64,000 nt of DNA from Fodinibacter sp963695175 (GCA_963695175.1 CAVOGG010000004.1:930001-994000); one strand, 5' to 3'; positions 17,729-27,173 are shown, counted from the stretch's first letter. The notes: generated by a model from the sequence alone, not told the origin. A program made the numbers and translations.

Positions 17729-17841
17729 CGTCGCCACGGGCGGAGCCGACCGCCGGGTACTGCGTCGACAGGGCGCAGGACGTGCGTCATCCCGACCCGG
17801 CCAGCGAAGGAGCAGACCCGTGGTGAAGGCACCCCCCGCAC

Positions 17842-17847
17842 TAGGAT
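17842..17847 (+). promoter_or_regulatory. candidate -10 box of the LacI-type regulator
   Basis: TAGGAT lies 7 nt before the ATG, consistent with a leaderless transcript, although CCGGAG in the gap could also be a ribosome-binding site. Confidence 0.4.
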
Positions 17848-17854
17848 CCGGAGC

Positions 17855-18877
17855 ATGACAGCCGGCTCCGGTGCGCCGACGATGGCCGACGTCGCCCAAC
17901 GCGCCGGCGTCTCGCACCAGACCGTCTCCCGGGTGCTCAACGACGCCGCCGCGGTGCGTCCGGAGACCCGGGCAGCGGTCCTGCAGGCCATCGCCGAGCT
18001 CGGCTACCGCCGCAACCAGGCGGCGCGGGCCCTGGTCACCCGCCGCAGCGGCCTGATCGGCGTCATCGTCGACGAGCTGCGGCTGTACGGCCCGGCGAGC
18101 ACGGTCTCGAGCGTGGCCCAGGCGGCCCGCGTCGCGGGGTACTCCATCACCCTCGACCTGCTGTGGGACGTCACCGGTTCCAGCGTCTCCGCCGCCCTCG
18201 AGCACCAGCTCAGCCAGGCGGTCGAGGCGGTCGTGCTCGTCGCGGCCCACGGCGAGATGCCGGAGCCAGGGGTGCTCAGCGGCCTCTCGGTGCCGGTCAT
18301 CGCCCTCGACGGCTTCCTCGGCGACGAGACCCCGACGGCGGGGGTCGACCAGCTCGCCGGTGGGGTGATGGCGACCCGGCACCTCCTCGAGCTCGGCCAC
18401 CGCGAGCTCGCGCACATCCGCGGGCCCGAGGCGTGGCCTCAGGCCGACGCCCGCCACACCGGCTTCAACGAGGCACTGGCCAACGCCGGCCTCGCGCCGG
18501 GGCCGGTCGTCACCGGTGACTGGTCGCCGAGGGCCGGGTACGAGGGCTGCCTGCGCATCCTCGACGAGCACCCTTCCACCACAGCGCTGTTCGTGGCGAA
18601 CGACCAGATGGCCATGGGGGCCCTGCGGGCCCTCGACGAGGCCGGGAGGCGGGTCCCCGACGACGTCTCGGTGGTCGGCTTCGACGACATCCCGGAGGCC
18701 GCCTTCTCGCAGCCGCCGCTCACCACGATCCGGCAGGACTTCGGAGCGCTGGGACGCGAGGCGGTGCGCCTCGTCGTCGGCGCGATGCGGGGCGAGGACC
18801 TGCCGTCGACCCTCGTGCCGCCCCGCCTGGTGACCCGTCACTCGACGGCCCGGCCGCCGCGTGCCCCGCGCCGCTGA
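17855..18877 (+). CDS. LacI-family transcriptional regulator of the arabinose locus
   Basis: A 340-residue LacI/GalR repressor. The HTH is at ~9-35 (TMADVAQRAGVSHQTVSRVLND) with the hinge helix RNQAARALVTRRS; a periplasmic-binding-protein-like sugar domain follows (FVANDQMAMGALRALDE, VVGFDDIPEAAFSQPPLTTI). Palindromic operators stand on both sides: one before galM and two before araB. This supports local repression relieved by arabinose or a derivative. The ligand is inferred from the neighbours; the protein is of LacI type, not AraC type. Confidence 0.88.
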   Translation: MTAGSGAPTMADVAQRAGVSHQTVSRVLNDAAAVRPETRAAVLQAIAELGYRRNQAARALVTRRSGLIGVIVDELRLYGPASTVSSVAQAARVAGYSITLDLLWDVTGSSVSAALEHQLSQAVEAVVLVAAHGEMPEPGVLSGLSVPVIALDGFLGDETPTAGVDQLAGGVMATRHLLELGHRELAHIRGPEAWPQADARHTGFNEALANAGLAPGPVVTGDWSPRAGYEGCLRILDEHPSTTALFVANDQMAMGALRALDEAGRRVPDDVSVVGFDDIPEAAFSQPPLTTIRQDFGALGREAVRLVVGAMRGEDLPSTLVPPRLVTRHSTARPPRAPRR

Positions 18878-18910
18878 GGGAACTCTCAGGTAACGAATTG
18901 GCCAACTGAC

Positions 18911-18955
18911 TTGCGCTGACCCCCGTGTGAGCGTTAACAATGTGAGCGCTCACAT
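18911..18955 (+). promoter_or_regulatory. araB promoter with two LacI-type operators
   Basis: A TTGCGC -35 (18911-18916) and TTAACA -10 (18934-18939) are separated by 17 nt. Operator 1, TGTGAGCGTTAACA (18926-18939), covers the -10; operator 2, a perfect 16-bp palindrome ATGTGAGCGCTCACAT (18940-18955), covers the start region. Adjacent tandem sites suggest tight steric repression. Confidence 0.75.
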
Positions 18956-19001
18956 CACACCGTCGACGGCGACGGTGGGCGAAGGCGAAGGAGCCTGGCA
19001 C

Positions 19002-20666
19002 ATGGTCCGCGACGACGATCGCTACGTCATCGGCGTCGACTACGGCACCCTGTCCGGCCGTGCCCTGGTCGTCCGGGTGAGCGATGGAGCCGAGCTCGGC
19101 TCCGCGGTCCTGGAGTACCCCCACGGCGTCGTCGACACCGTGATGCCGGGTTCGGGCCGCCGCCTCCCGCCGGACTGGGCCCTGCAGGTGCCCTCCGACT
19201 ACGTCGAGGTGCTGCGCACCGCCGTTCCCGCTGCGGTCGAGGCCGCCGGCATCGACCCGGCCGACGTCATCGGCATCGCCACCGACTTCACCGCCTGCAC
19301 GATGGTGCCCACCCTCGCCGACGGCACCCCGCTGTGCGACACCGACGAGCTGCGCGACGAGCCGCACGCCTACGTCAAGCTCTGGAAGCACCACGCCGCC
19401 CAGGGCCAGGCCGACCGCATCACCGAGCTGGCTCGCGAGCGCGACGAGAAGTGGCTGGCCCGCTACGGCGGGGTCATCTCCTCGGAGTGGGAGTTCGCCA
19501 AGGGCCTGCAGCTGCTCGAGGAGGCGCCCGCCGTCTACGCCGCGATGGAGCACTGGGTCGAGGCCGCCGACTGGATCGTCTGGCAGCTCACCGACACCTA
19601 CGTGCGCAACGCCTGCACCGCCGGCTACAAGGGCATCCGCCAGGACGGCGCCTACCCGTCGCGCGACTACCTCGCCGCCCTCAACCCGGCCTTCGAGGGG
19701 TTCGTCGAGGACAAGGTCGACCACGAGATCGGCGAGCTCGGGGCCGTCGCGGGTCTGCTCAGTGCCCGGGCCGCGGCCTGGACCGGCTTGACCGAGGGCA
19801 TCCCGGTCGCCGTCGGCAACGTCGACGCCCACGTCTCGGCCCCTGCGGCGGATGCCGTCGCGCCGGGCCAGATGGTCGCGATCATGGGTACCTCGACCTG
19901 CCACGTCATGAGCTCGGACGTGCTCGCCGAGGTGCCGGGCATGTGCGGGGTCGTCGACGGCGGCATCGTCACCGGCCTGTACGGCTACGAGGCCGGCCAG
20001 TCCGGCGTCGGCGACATCTTCGGCTGGTTCGTCGCCAACCAGGTTCCGGCGGGCTACGCGAAGGCCGCCCGCGCGGCGGGCACCGGCGTGCACGAGCACC
20101 TCACCGCGCTGGCCGCCGAGCAGCCGATCGGCGCCCACGGCCTGGTCGCACTCGACTGGTGGAGCGGCAACCGCTCGGTGCTCGTCGACCACGACCTGTC
20201 CGGGCTCGTCGTCGGGCTCACCCTCACCACCCGCCCCGAGGACGTCTACCGCGCCCTGCTGGAGTCGACGGCCTTCGGGGCGCGGGTCATCGTCGAGACG
20301 TTCGCGGCATCCGGCGTGCCGGTGACCGAGTTCATCGTGACCGGCGGCCTGCAGAAGAACGCCCTCCTGATGCAGATCTACGCGGACGTGCTCGACATGC
20401 CCCTGTCGGTCGTCACGTCGACCCAGGGCCCCGCGCTCGGCTCGGCGCTGCACGCCGCGGTCGCCGCCGGCGCCTACCCCGACGTGCCCACCGCCGCCAA
20501 GGCCATGGGTCACCGCCAGCAGGCGGCGTTCACCCCCGTCGCCGAGAACGTCGAGGCCTACGACCGGCTGTACGCGGTCTACCGCGAGCTGCACGACCAC
20601 TTCGGCCGGGGCGCGAGCGGCGCCATGCGCACCCTCAAGGCGATCCGTCGGGAGGCCCACGCATGA
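19002..20666 (+). CDS. araB: ribulokinase
   Basis: A 554-residue FGGY-family sugar kinase. Evidence includes VIGVDYGTLSGRALVV at the N-terminus (phosphate loop), IATDFTACTMVP, GYKGIRQDGAYPS, GNVDAHVSAPA with the catalytic Asp, and the C-terminal FGGY signature region with TGGLQKNALLMQIYAD. It phosphorylates L-ribulose to L-ribulose 5-phosphate. ATG at 19002 follows GAAGGAG. First gene of araBDA; its stop overlaps the araD start (ATGA). Confidence 0.95.
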   Translation: MVRDDDRYVIGVDYGTLSGRALVVRVSDGAELGSAVLEYPHGVVDTVMPGSGRRLPPDWALQVPSDYVEVLRTAVPAAVEAAGIDPADVIGIATDFTACTMVPTLADGTPLCDTDELRDEPHAYVKLWKHHAAQGQADRITELARERDEKWLARYGGVISSEWEFAKGLQLLEEAPAVYAAMEHWVEAADWIVWQLTDTYVRNACTAGYKGIRQDGAYPSRDYLAALNPAFEGFVEDKVDHEIGELGAVAGLLSARAAAWTGLTEGIPVAVGNVDAHVSAPAADAVAPGQMVAIMGTSTCHVMSSDVLAEVPGMCGVVDGGIVTGLYGYEAGQSGVGDIFGWFVANQVPAGYAKAARAAGTGVHEHLTALAAEQPIGAHGLVALDWWSGNRSVLVDHDLSGLVVGLTLTTRPEDVYRALLESTAFGARVIVETFAASGVPVTEFIVTGGLQKNALLMQIYADVLDMPLSVVTSTQGPALGSALHAAVAAGAYPDVPTAAKAMGHRQQAAFTPVAENVEAYDRLYAVYRELHDHFGRGASGAMRTLKAIRREAHA

Positions 20667-21364
20667 TCGCCACGACCCCGATGTCGGATGCCGTGCGCGC
20701 GACGGTCGACTCCCTGCGCGCCGAGGTGGCCGACCTGCACGGCGAGCTGGTCCGCTACGGCCTGGTCATCTGGACCGCCGGCAACGTCAGCGCCCGGGTG
20801 CCGGGTCGGGACCTCATGGTCATCAAGCCCTCGGGTGTCTCGTACGACGACCTCGACGCCGACGCCATCGTCGTGACCGACCTGTTCGGCCACCTGGTCG
20901 AGGGCGACCGCGGCCCGTCCTCGGACACCGCCGCCCACGCGTACGTGTACCGGCACATGCCCCACGTCGGGGGGGTCGTGCACACGCACTCCACCTACGC
21001 GACCGCCTGGGCCGCTCGCCGCGAGCCGATCCCCTGCGTGCTCACCATGGTCGCCGACGAGTTCGGCGGCGAGATCCCGGTCGGCCCGTTCGCGCTGATC
21101 GGCGACGACTCGATCGGCCGCGGCATCGTCGAGACCCTGCAGGGCTCACGCAGCCGCGCGGTGCTGATGGCCGGGCACGGCCCGTTCACGGTCGGCAGCG
21201 ACGCCCGCGACGCGGTCAAGGCCGCCGTGATGCTCGAGGACGTCGCCCGCACCGTGCACGTCAGCCGCCAGCTCGGCGAGCCGCAGGCGCTCGAGCAGGA
21301 CGAGGTCGACTCCCTCTTCGACCGCTACCAGAACGTCTACGGACGGCAAGGAGACTCCCAGTGA
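20663..21364 (+). CDS. araD: L-ribulose-5-phosphate 4-epimerase
   Basis: A 233-residue class II aldolase/epimerase. The zinc site is visible in VVHTHSTYATAWA (His-x-His) and MAGHGPFTVG (third His); TAGNVSARVPGRD and IKPSGVSYDDL bind the phosphate. It converts L-ribulose 5-phosphate to D-xylulose 5-phosphate, feeding the pentose phosphate pathway. Start and stop overlap araB (ATGA) and araA (GTGA), so translation is coupled throughout the operon. Confidence 0.95.
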   Translation: MIATTPMSDAVRATVDSLRAEVADLHGELVRYGLVIWTAGNVSARVPGRDLMVIKPSGVSYDDLDADAIVVTDLFGHLVEGDRGPSSDTAAHAYVYRHMPHVGGVVHTHSTYATAWAARREPIPCVLTMVADEFGGEIPVGPFALIGDDSIGRGIVETLQGSRSRAVLMAGHGPFTVGSDARDAVKAAVMLEDVARTVHVSRQLGEPQALEQDEVDSLFDRYQNVYGRQGDSQ

Positions 21365-22857
21365 CCGACCGACAGATCTGGTTCCTCACCGGGAGCCAGG
21401 GCCTCTACGGCGACGACGTCCTCGCCCAGGTCGCGGCGCAGTCCAAGAAGGTCTCCGACGCCCTGGCCGACCACGACGGCATCGTCGCCGAGGTCGTCGC
21501 CAAGCCCGTCCTCACCGACGCGGCAGCCATGCGCCGGATGATGCTCGACGCCACCTCCGACGACCGCGTCGTGGGCGTCATCGCGTGGATGCACACCTTC
21601 TCCCCGGCGAAGATGTGGATCGGGGCGCTGGACGCGCTGCGCAAGCCGCTGCTGCACCTGCACACCCAGGCCGACCGTGACCTGCCCTGGTCGACCATCG
21701 ACATGGACTTCATGAACCTCAACCAGGCCGCCCACGGCGACCGGGAGTTCGGGTTCATCCAGACCCGGATGCGCCAGCCGCGGCTCACCGTGGCCGGTCA
21801 CGTGTCCGACCCGGTCGTCCTCCAGCGGGTGGCGGAGTGGTCGCGCGCCGCCACGGCCGCCGCGGCGCTGCGCACCATGCGGGTCGTCCGCTTCGGCGAC
21901 AACATGCGCGACGTCGCGGTCACCGAGGGCGACAAGGTCGAGGCCGAGATCCGGCTCGGCGTCTCGGTCAACACCTACGGGGTCAACGACCTGGTCGCCG
22001 TCGTCGACTCGGTCGCCGACGCCACCGTCGACACGCTGGTCGCGGAGTACGAGGACACCTACGTCGTCGCACCCGAGCTGCGCCGCGGTGGCGAGCGCCA
22101 CGAGTCGCTGCGCTACGGCGCTCGCATCGAGGCCGGCCTGCGCCAGTTCCTCGAGACCGGCGGGTACACGGCCTTCACCTCGAACTTCGAGGACCTCGGC
22201 GGGCTGCGCCAGCTGCCCGGCCTGGGCGTCCAGCGACTGATGGCCGACGGCTACGGCTTCGGCGGCGAGGGCGACTGGAAGACGTCGGTGCTCGTGCGCA
22301 CCCTGAAGGTGATGGCGCAGGGGCTGCCCGGCGGCACGTCCTTCATGGAGGACTACACCTACCACCTCGAGCCCGGCAACGAGCTGGTGCTCGGTGCGCA
22401 CATGCTCGAGGTCTGCCCGACCCTGAGCACCGCTCCGGCCCGGGTCGAGATCCACCCGCTCGGCATCGGGGGCCGCGAGGACCCGGTTCGCCTCGTGTTC
22501 GACGCCGACCCGGGCGAGGCCGTGCTGCTCGGGATGAGCGACCTCGGCGACCGGTTCCGCCTGGTCGGGAACGAGGTCACCGTGGTGCCCGCCCTCGAGG
22601 ACATGCCGAAGCTGCCGGTGGGCCGCGCCGTGTGGCGCCCCAAGCCGGACTTCTCGACCTCGACCGAGGGCTGGCTGCTCGCCGGCGGCCCGCACCACAC
22701 GGTCATGTCGACCGCCCTGACGAGCACCCACCTGGACCACCTCGCGGAGATCCTCGGCCTGGAGCTCGCGCTCATCGGCGAGGGCACCACCACCCGGTCG
22801 TTCCGCCAGGAGCTGCGCTGGAACAGCGCCTACCACCGACTTGCCGGAGGTCTCTGA
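21361..22857 (+). CDS. araA: L-arabinose isomerase
   Basis: A 498-residue AraA of normal length that isomerises L-arabinose to L-ribulose with Mn2+. IWFLTGSQGLYG at the N-terminus, WMHTFSPAKMWI, and GFGGEGDWKTSVLVR with the catalytic Glu are family signatures; SFMEDYTYHLEPG carries a second Glu and His ligands, and the distal GGPHHTVMS gives another His. GTG start overlaps the araD stop; AAGGAG precedes it. About 100 nt then separate it from the transporter genes. Confidence 0.95.
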   Translation: MTDRQIWFLTGSQGLYGDDVLAQVAAQSKKVSDALADHDGIVAEVVAKPVLTDAAAMRRMMLDATSDDRVVGVIAWMHTFSPAKMWIGALDALRKPLLHLHTQADRDLPWSTIDMDFMNLNQAAHGDREFGFIQTRMRQPRLTVAGHVSDPVVLQRVAEWSRAATAAAALRTMRVVRFGDNMRDVAVTEGDKVEAEIRLGVSVNTYGVNDLVAVVDSVADATVDTLVAEYEDTYVVAPELRRGGERHESLRYGARIEAGLRQFLETGGYTAFTSNFEDLGGLRQLPGLGVQRLMADGYGFGGEGDWKTSVLVRTLKVMAQGLPGGTSFMEDYTYHLEPGNELVLGAHMLEVCPTLSTAPARVEIHPLGIGGREDPVRLVFDADPGEAVLLGMSDLGDRFRLVGNEVTVVPALEDMPKLPVGRAVWRPKPDFSTSTEGWLLAGGPHHTVMSTALTSTHLDHLAEILGLELALIGEGTTTRSFRQELRWNSAYHRLAGGL

Positions 22858-22954
22858 CCCCCGGAGCAGGACCCCGAGAACGGCAGCAGAGCCGTTCGAG
22901 GGACAGACGGACCGGCGCCCCGCCGGCGTCGAGAACAGAAGGAGTACCACCACG

Positions 22955-24061
22955 ATGCGCAAGATCCTTGCGGTGGCCGCCATTGCGGCACTGGCCCTTA
23001 CGGGCTGCGGGCGTGCGGATGACACGACGACCGGGGCCAGCGGCTCCGCGTCGGCTTCGGTCAACCCCGCCGACATCACGGTCGGTGTCGCGATGCCGAC
23101 CAAGACCTCCGAGCGCTGGATCAAGGACGGTGACTACATGAAGCAGCAGCTCGAGGCTGCCGGCTACAAGGTCAACCTCCAGTACGCCAACGACGACATC
23201 CCGACCCAGGTCACGCAGCTGCAGGACATGATCACCAAGAAGAACGACGTGCTCGTCGTCGCCTCGATCGACGGCACCGCGCTCAAGGGTGCGCTCGCCG
23301 ACGCCAAGGCCGACGGCATCCCCGTCATCGCGTACGACCGCCTCCTGCGCGACACCGACGCCGTCGAGTACTACACCACCTTCGACAACCTGAAGGTCGG
23401 CAAGCTGCAGGCCGAGTCGCTGCTGAAGGGCCTCGAGGCCTCGGGCAAGCCCAAGCCGTGGAACGTCGAGCTGTTCGCCGGGTCCCCCGACGACAACAAC
23501 GCGACCTTCTTCTACAACGGAGCCTGGGACGTGCTCAAGCCCAAGGTCGACGACGGCACCATCAAGATCAAGTCCGGTGAGACCGACTTCAAGACCGTCG
23601 CCACCCTTCGCTGGGACGCCGCCGTCGCCAAGAAGCGCATGGAGAACCTGCTCACCAAGTCCTACTCGGACGCTGACGTCAACGGTGTGCTCTCGCCCTA
23701 CGACGGCCTCTCGCGCGGCATCATCGCCGCTCTGAAGGGCTCCGGCTACGGCAGCGGCGGCAAGACCCTCCCGGTCGTCACCGGCCAGGACGCCGAGCTC
23801 GAGTCGGTCAAGTCGGTCCTCGCCGACGAGCAGTACTCCTCGGTCTTCAAGAACACCCAGGACCTCGCCAAGGCCACGGTCGCGATGATCCAGGAGGTCC
23901 TCGCCAAGAAGACCGTCACCGTGAACGACACCACGTCGTACAACAATGGCATCAAGGTCGTCCCGACCCAGCTGCTCGACCCGGTGGCTGTCGACAAGTC
24001 CAACATCGAGCAGGTCCTGCTCGACGCGAAGTACTACACCGCGGACCAGCTGAAGAGCTGA
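22955..24061 (+). CDS. chvE: sugar ABC transporter substrate-binding lipoprotein (ChvE-like)
   Basis: A 368-residue periplasmic-binding-protein-type lipoprotein. The signal peptide ends at the lipobox LALTGC (Cys ~19), so the mature protein is lipid-anchored outside the membrane. The body follows the ChvE/XylF family: VGVAMPTKTSERWIKDG, VIAYDRLLRDTDAVEYY, LFAGSPDDNNATFFY and GQDAELESVKSVL. It probably captures arabinose or several monosaccharides for the GguAB transporter. Start 22955 follows AGAAGGAG. A stem-loop follows the stop, typical for high-level expression of the binding protein. Confidence 0.9.
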   Translation: MRKILAVAAIAALALTGCGRADDTTTGASGSASASVNPADITVGVAMPTKTSERWIKDGDYMKQQLEAAGYKVNLQYANDDIPTQVTQLQDMITKKNDVLVVASIDGTALKGALADAKADGIPVIAYDRLLRDTDAVEYYTTFDNLKVGKLQAESLLKGLEASGKPKPWNVELFAGSPDDNNATFFYNGAWDVLKPKVDDGTIKIKSGETDFKTVATLRWDAAVAKKRMENLLTKSYSDADVNGVLSPYDGLSRGIIAALKGSGYGSGGKTLPVVTGQDAELESVKSVLADEQYSSVFKNTQDLAKATVAMIQEVLAKKTVTVNDTTSYNNGIKVVPTQLLDPVAVDKSNIEQVLLDAKYYTADQLKS

Positions 24062-24070
24062 CCTCGTACC

Positions 24071-24111
24071 CCGGGGCGGCGGCCTGATCTCCTACCTCGC
24101 CGCCGCCCCGG
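24071..24111 (+). repeat. intercistronic 13-bp hairpin between binding protein and ATPase genes
   Basis: Arms 24071-24083 and 24099-24111 are perfectly complementary over 13 GC-rich bp with a 15-nt loop. It begins 10 nt after the binding-protein stop. As in other sugar transport operons it may stabilise the upstream mRNA or partly terminate transcription. Confidence 0.6.
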
Positions 24112-24117
24112 CCCCAA

Positions 24118-24149
24118 CCGGGCACCGCCCCGACCGGGCGCCGCCCCGA
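24118..24149 (+). repeat. two tandem 16-bp repeats
   Basis: CCGGGCACCGCCCCGA is followed at once by a copy with a single A-to-G change. It lies in the gap between the hairpin and the ATPase gene. No role evident. Confidence 0.5.
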
Positions 24150-24189
24150 CCACTGCGGCATCCACTTCTGACCCAGGAGGACCGACATC

Positions 24190-25722
24190 GTGACCGACAC
24201 CATCTTGGCGATGCGCGACATCACCAAGGAGTTCCCGGGGGTCCGGGCGCTGTCAGACGTGAACTTCGATGTTCAGCGCGGCGAGATCCACAGCATCTGC
24301 GGCGAGAACGGCGCCGGGAAGTCGACCCTGATGAAGGTGCTCTCCGGGGTCCACCCGCACGGCACCTACAGCGGCCAGATCCACTTCGACGGCGCGGAGG
24401 TGGAGTTCGGCAACATCCGCGACTCCGAGCGAGCCGGCATCGTGATCATCCACCAGGAGCTGGCACTCATCCCGCTGCTCTCGATCACCGAGAACCTCTT
24501 CATCGGCAACGAGGACGCCAAGCACGGCGTCATCGACTGGCTCGACTCGCGCAAGCGGGCCGTCGAGCTGCTGGCCCGCGTGGGCCTCGACGAGGACCCC
24601 GACACGCTCATCCGCGACATCGGCATCGGCAAGCAGCAGCTGGTCGAGATCGCCAAGGCGCTGGCCAAGGACGTCAAGCTGCTGATCCTCGACGAGCCCA
24701 CGGCCGCGCTCAACGAGGGCGACAGCCAGAACCTGCTGAGACTGCTCGGGGGCCTGCGCGACCGCGGCATCACCTGCATCATGATCAGCCACAAGCTCAA
24801 CGAGATCGAGCAGATCTCGGACGCCATCACGATCATCCGCGACGGCCGCACCATCGAGACGCTCCAGCTCAGCGACGGCGGTGTCGACGAGGACCGGATC
24901 ATCCGTGGGATGGTCGGCCGCGACCTCGACCACCGCTACCCGCCGCACGAGTCCCACCCGGGCGAGGTGCTCCTCGAGATCCGCGACTGGACCGTCACCC
25001 ACCCCACCGACCCGAACCGGGTCGTCGTGAACCGCGCCAACCTCACGGTGCGCCGCGGTGAGGTCGTCGGGCTGGCCGGGCTGATGGGCGCCGGCCGCAC
25101 CGAGCTGGCCCGCAGCGTCTTCGGCGAGTCGTGGGGAACCAAGCGCAACGGCACCCTGCTCAAGGACGGCAAGGAGATCCACGCGCGCAGCGTGGGCCAG
25201 GCCATCGACGCCGGCCTCGCGTACGTCACCGAGGACCGCAAGGCCCTGGGCCTGAACCTGCTCGACTCGATCAAGGTGTCGATCACCTCGGCCGGCCTGA
25301 AGAAGATCCGCAAGGGCGTGGCCGTCGACGACAACCTCGAGGTGCTGGCGGCCGAGAAGTTCCGCGCGTCGCTCAACATCAAGACGCCCGACGTCGAGGA
25401 GGGCGTGTCGCGCCTTTCCGGCGGGAACCAGCAGAAGGTCGTGCTGGCGAAGTGGATGTTCACCGAGCCCGACGTCCTCATCCTCGACGAGCCCACCCGC
25501 GGCATCGACGTCGGGGCCAAGTACGAGATCTACGAGATCATCAACCAGCTGGCCGACTCCGGCCGCGGGGTGCTCGTGATCTCCTCCGAGCTGCCCGAGC
25601 TGCTCGGCATCTGCGACCGCATCTACACCCTCAGCGCCGGCGTCATCACTGCCGACGTGCCGCGTGAGCAGGCGGACCAAGAACTGCTCATGCGCTACAT
25701 GACCCAGAGAAAGGCAGGCTGA
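24190..25722 (+). CDS. gguA: sugar ABC transporter ATP-binding protein (GguA/MmsA-like)
   Basis: A 510-residue ATPase with two fused nucleotide-binding domains, as in XylG/RbsA/GguA. Domain 1 has Walker A GENGAGKST and Walker B LLILDEPTAAL; domain 2 has a degenerate Walker A region (GLMGAGRTE), the signature LSGGNQQKV and Walker B VLILDEPTRGID. It powers import through GguB. GTG at 24190 follows AGGAGG at good distance. The permease gene starts 4 nt after the stop. Confidence 0.93.
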   Translation: MTDTILAMRDITKEFPGVRALSDVNFDVQRGEIHSICGENGAGKSTLMKVLSGVHPHGTYSGQIHFDGAEVEFGNIRDSERAGIVIIHQELALIPLLSITENLFIGNEDAKHGVIDWLDSRKRAVELLARVGLDEDPDTLIRDIGIGKQQLVEIAKALAKDVKLLILDEPTAALNEGDSQNLLRLLGGLRDRGITCIMISHKLNEIEQISDAITIIRDGRTIETLQLSDGGVDEDRIIRGMVGRDLDHRYPPHESHPGEVLLEIRDWTVTHPTDPNRVVVNRANLTVRRGEVVGLAGLMGAGRTELARSVFGESWGTKRNGTLLKDGKEIHARSVGQAIDAGLAYVTEDRKALGLNLLDSIKVSITSAGLKKIRKGVAVDDNLEVLAAEKFRASLNIKTPDVEEGVSRLSGGNQQKVVLAKWMFTEPDVLILDEPTRGIDVGAKYEIYEIINQLADSGRGVLVISSELPELLGICDRIYTLSAGVITADVPREQADQELLMRYMTQRKAG

Positions 25723-25725
25723 CCC

Positions 25726-27153
25726 ATGGCCCAGGACGTCACCACCCCCGCCGCCGCGACGGAGCCCGGCCACCGGTCGCTCGCCGCCGAGGTGCGCAAG
25801 AGCCTCGGGGGCAACTTCCGTCAGTACGGCATGTTGATCGCCTTGCTGCTGCTCGTCGCGATGTTCTACTTCCTCACCGACGGGCTCTTCCTCGAGCCGC
25901 GCAACGTCACCTCGCTGCTCGTGCAGAACGGCTACATCCTGATCCTCGCCATCGGCATGGTCATGGTGATCATCGCCGGGCACATCGACCTGTCGGTCGG
26001 CTCGGTGAGTGCCTTCGTCGGCGCGTCGGTCGCACTGGCGATGGAGCACTGGAGCCTGCCCTGGCCGGTGGCGATCCTGCTCGGCCTGGCCCTCGGCATC
26101 CTCGTCGGAATGTGGCAGGGCTACTGGGTGGCCTACATCGGCATCCCGGCGTTCATCGTCACCCTGGCCGGAATGCTCCTGTTCCGCGGCCTGGACCTGA
26201 TGATCCTCAATGCCCAGTCGATCCCGGTGCCCGAGTCCTTCCAGAAGATCGCCAACGGCTACCTGCCCGACATGGGTCCGAACACCGGGTACCACAACCC
26301 GACACTGGTGCTCACCCTCCTCGGGATCGCGGCGCTGACCTACTTCGAGCTGAAGAACCGCGCCGACCGCAAGAAGTACGGCATGACCGTTCCGCCGATG
26401 ATCGTCAGCGTCATCAAGCTGGTGCTCATGGGCGGCCTGCTGCTGGGGCTCGGCATGCTGCTGGCCAGCTACAAGGGCGTGCCCGTCGTCGGGCTCATCC
26501 TGTTCGCCCTGGTCATCATCTACACCTTCATCACCCAGCGCACCGTGACCGGCCGCTACATCTACTCGGTCGGCGGCAACCGCAACGCGGCCGGCCTGAC
26601 GGGTGTGAACACCAAGAAGGTCGACTTCCTGGTCATGGTCAACATGGGCCTGCTCGCCGGCGTCGCGGGCATGGTCTTCACCGCGTACCTCAACGCCGCC
26701 AACCCCAAGGACGGCGTCGGGTTCGAGCTCGACGCGATCGCCGCGGTGTTCATCGGTGGTGCCGCCGTCGCCGGTGGTGTCGGCACGGTGACCGGCGCGA
26801 TGATCGGTGGCCTCGTCATGGGTGTGCTCAACCTGGGCCTGGCCAACATGAGCGTCGACAGCAACTGGATCCAGGTCATCAAGGGGCTCGTGCTCCTCGG
26901 CGCCGTGGCCTTCGACGTGCTGTCGAAGAAGGCCGGTGGTCGACGCTCGTTCGTGTCGATGGTCATGGACGCCTTCACGGGGAGCACAAAGGACGGCACG
27001 CTCGCCAACCCCGGCGCCGCACCGGGTCTCAACCCGGACGCCGACGGTGAGGGAGCCGCCATCACCGGCGCCTCCGTCGAGGAGGTCGACGAGGCCGCCC
27101 ACGCCATCCACGTGGACGCAGCGGTCCCGGAGGAACCCGCCCGGCGCAGCTAG
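25726..27153 (+). CDS. gguB: sugar ABC transporter permease (GguB/MmsB-like)
   Basis: A 475-residue BPD_transp_2-family permease with about ten membrane segments. IIAGHIDLSVGSVSAFVGA and GGNRNAAGLTGVNTKKV, the latter the coupling loop that contacts the ATPase, are family signatures. The last ~65 residues form an acidic Ala/Asp/Glu-rich cytoplasmic tail beyond the final helix, longer than is needed for transport. A perfect hairpin 21 nt past the stop marks the end of the arabinose operon. Confidence 0.92.
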   Translation: MAQDVTTPAAATEPGHRSLAAEVRKSLGGNFRQYGMLIALLLLVAMFYFLTDGLFLEPRNVTSLLVQNGYILILAIGMVMVIIAGHIDLSVGSVSAFVGASVALAMEHWSLPWPVAILLGLALGILVGMWQGYWVAYIGIPAFIVTLAGMLLFRGLDLMILNAQSIPVPESFQKIANGYLPDMGPNTGYHNPTLVLTLLGIAALTYFELKNRADRKKYGMTVPPMIVSVIKLVLMGGLLLGLGMLLASYKGVPVVGLILFALVIIYTFITQRTVTGRYIYSVGGNRNAAGLTGVNTKKVDFLVMVNMGLLAGVAGMVFTAYLNAANPKDGVGFELDAIAAVFIGGAAVAGGVGTVTGAMIGGLVMGVLNLGLANMSVDSNWIQVIKGLVLLGAVAFDVLSKKAGGRRSFVSMVMDAFTGSTKDGTLANPGAAPGLNPDADGEGAAITGASVEEVDEAAHAIHVDAAVPEEPARRS

Positions 27154-27173
27154 CGGCGACCACCAGTTCGACC

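Noticed and set aside
24118..24149. Tandem 16-bp units considered as a CRISPR remnant
   Set aside because: Only two adjoining copies without spacers and no cas gene in the window.
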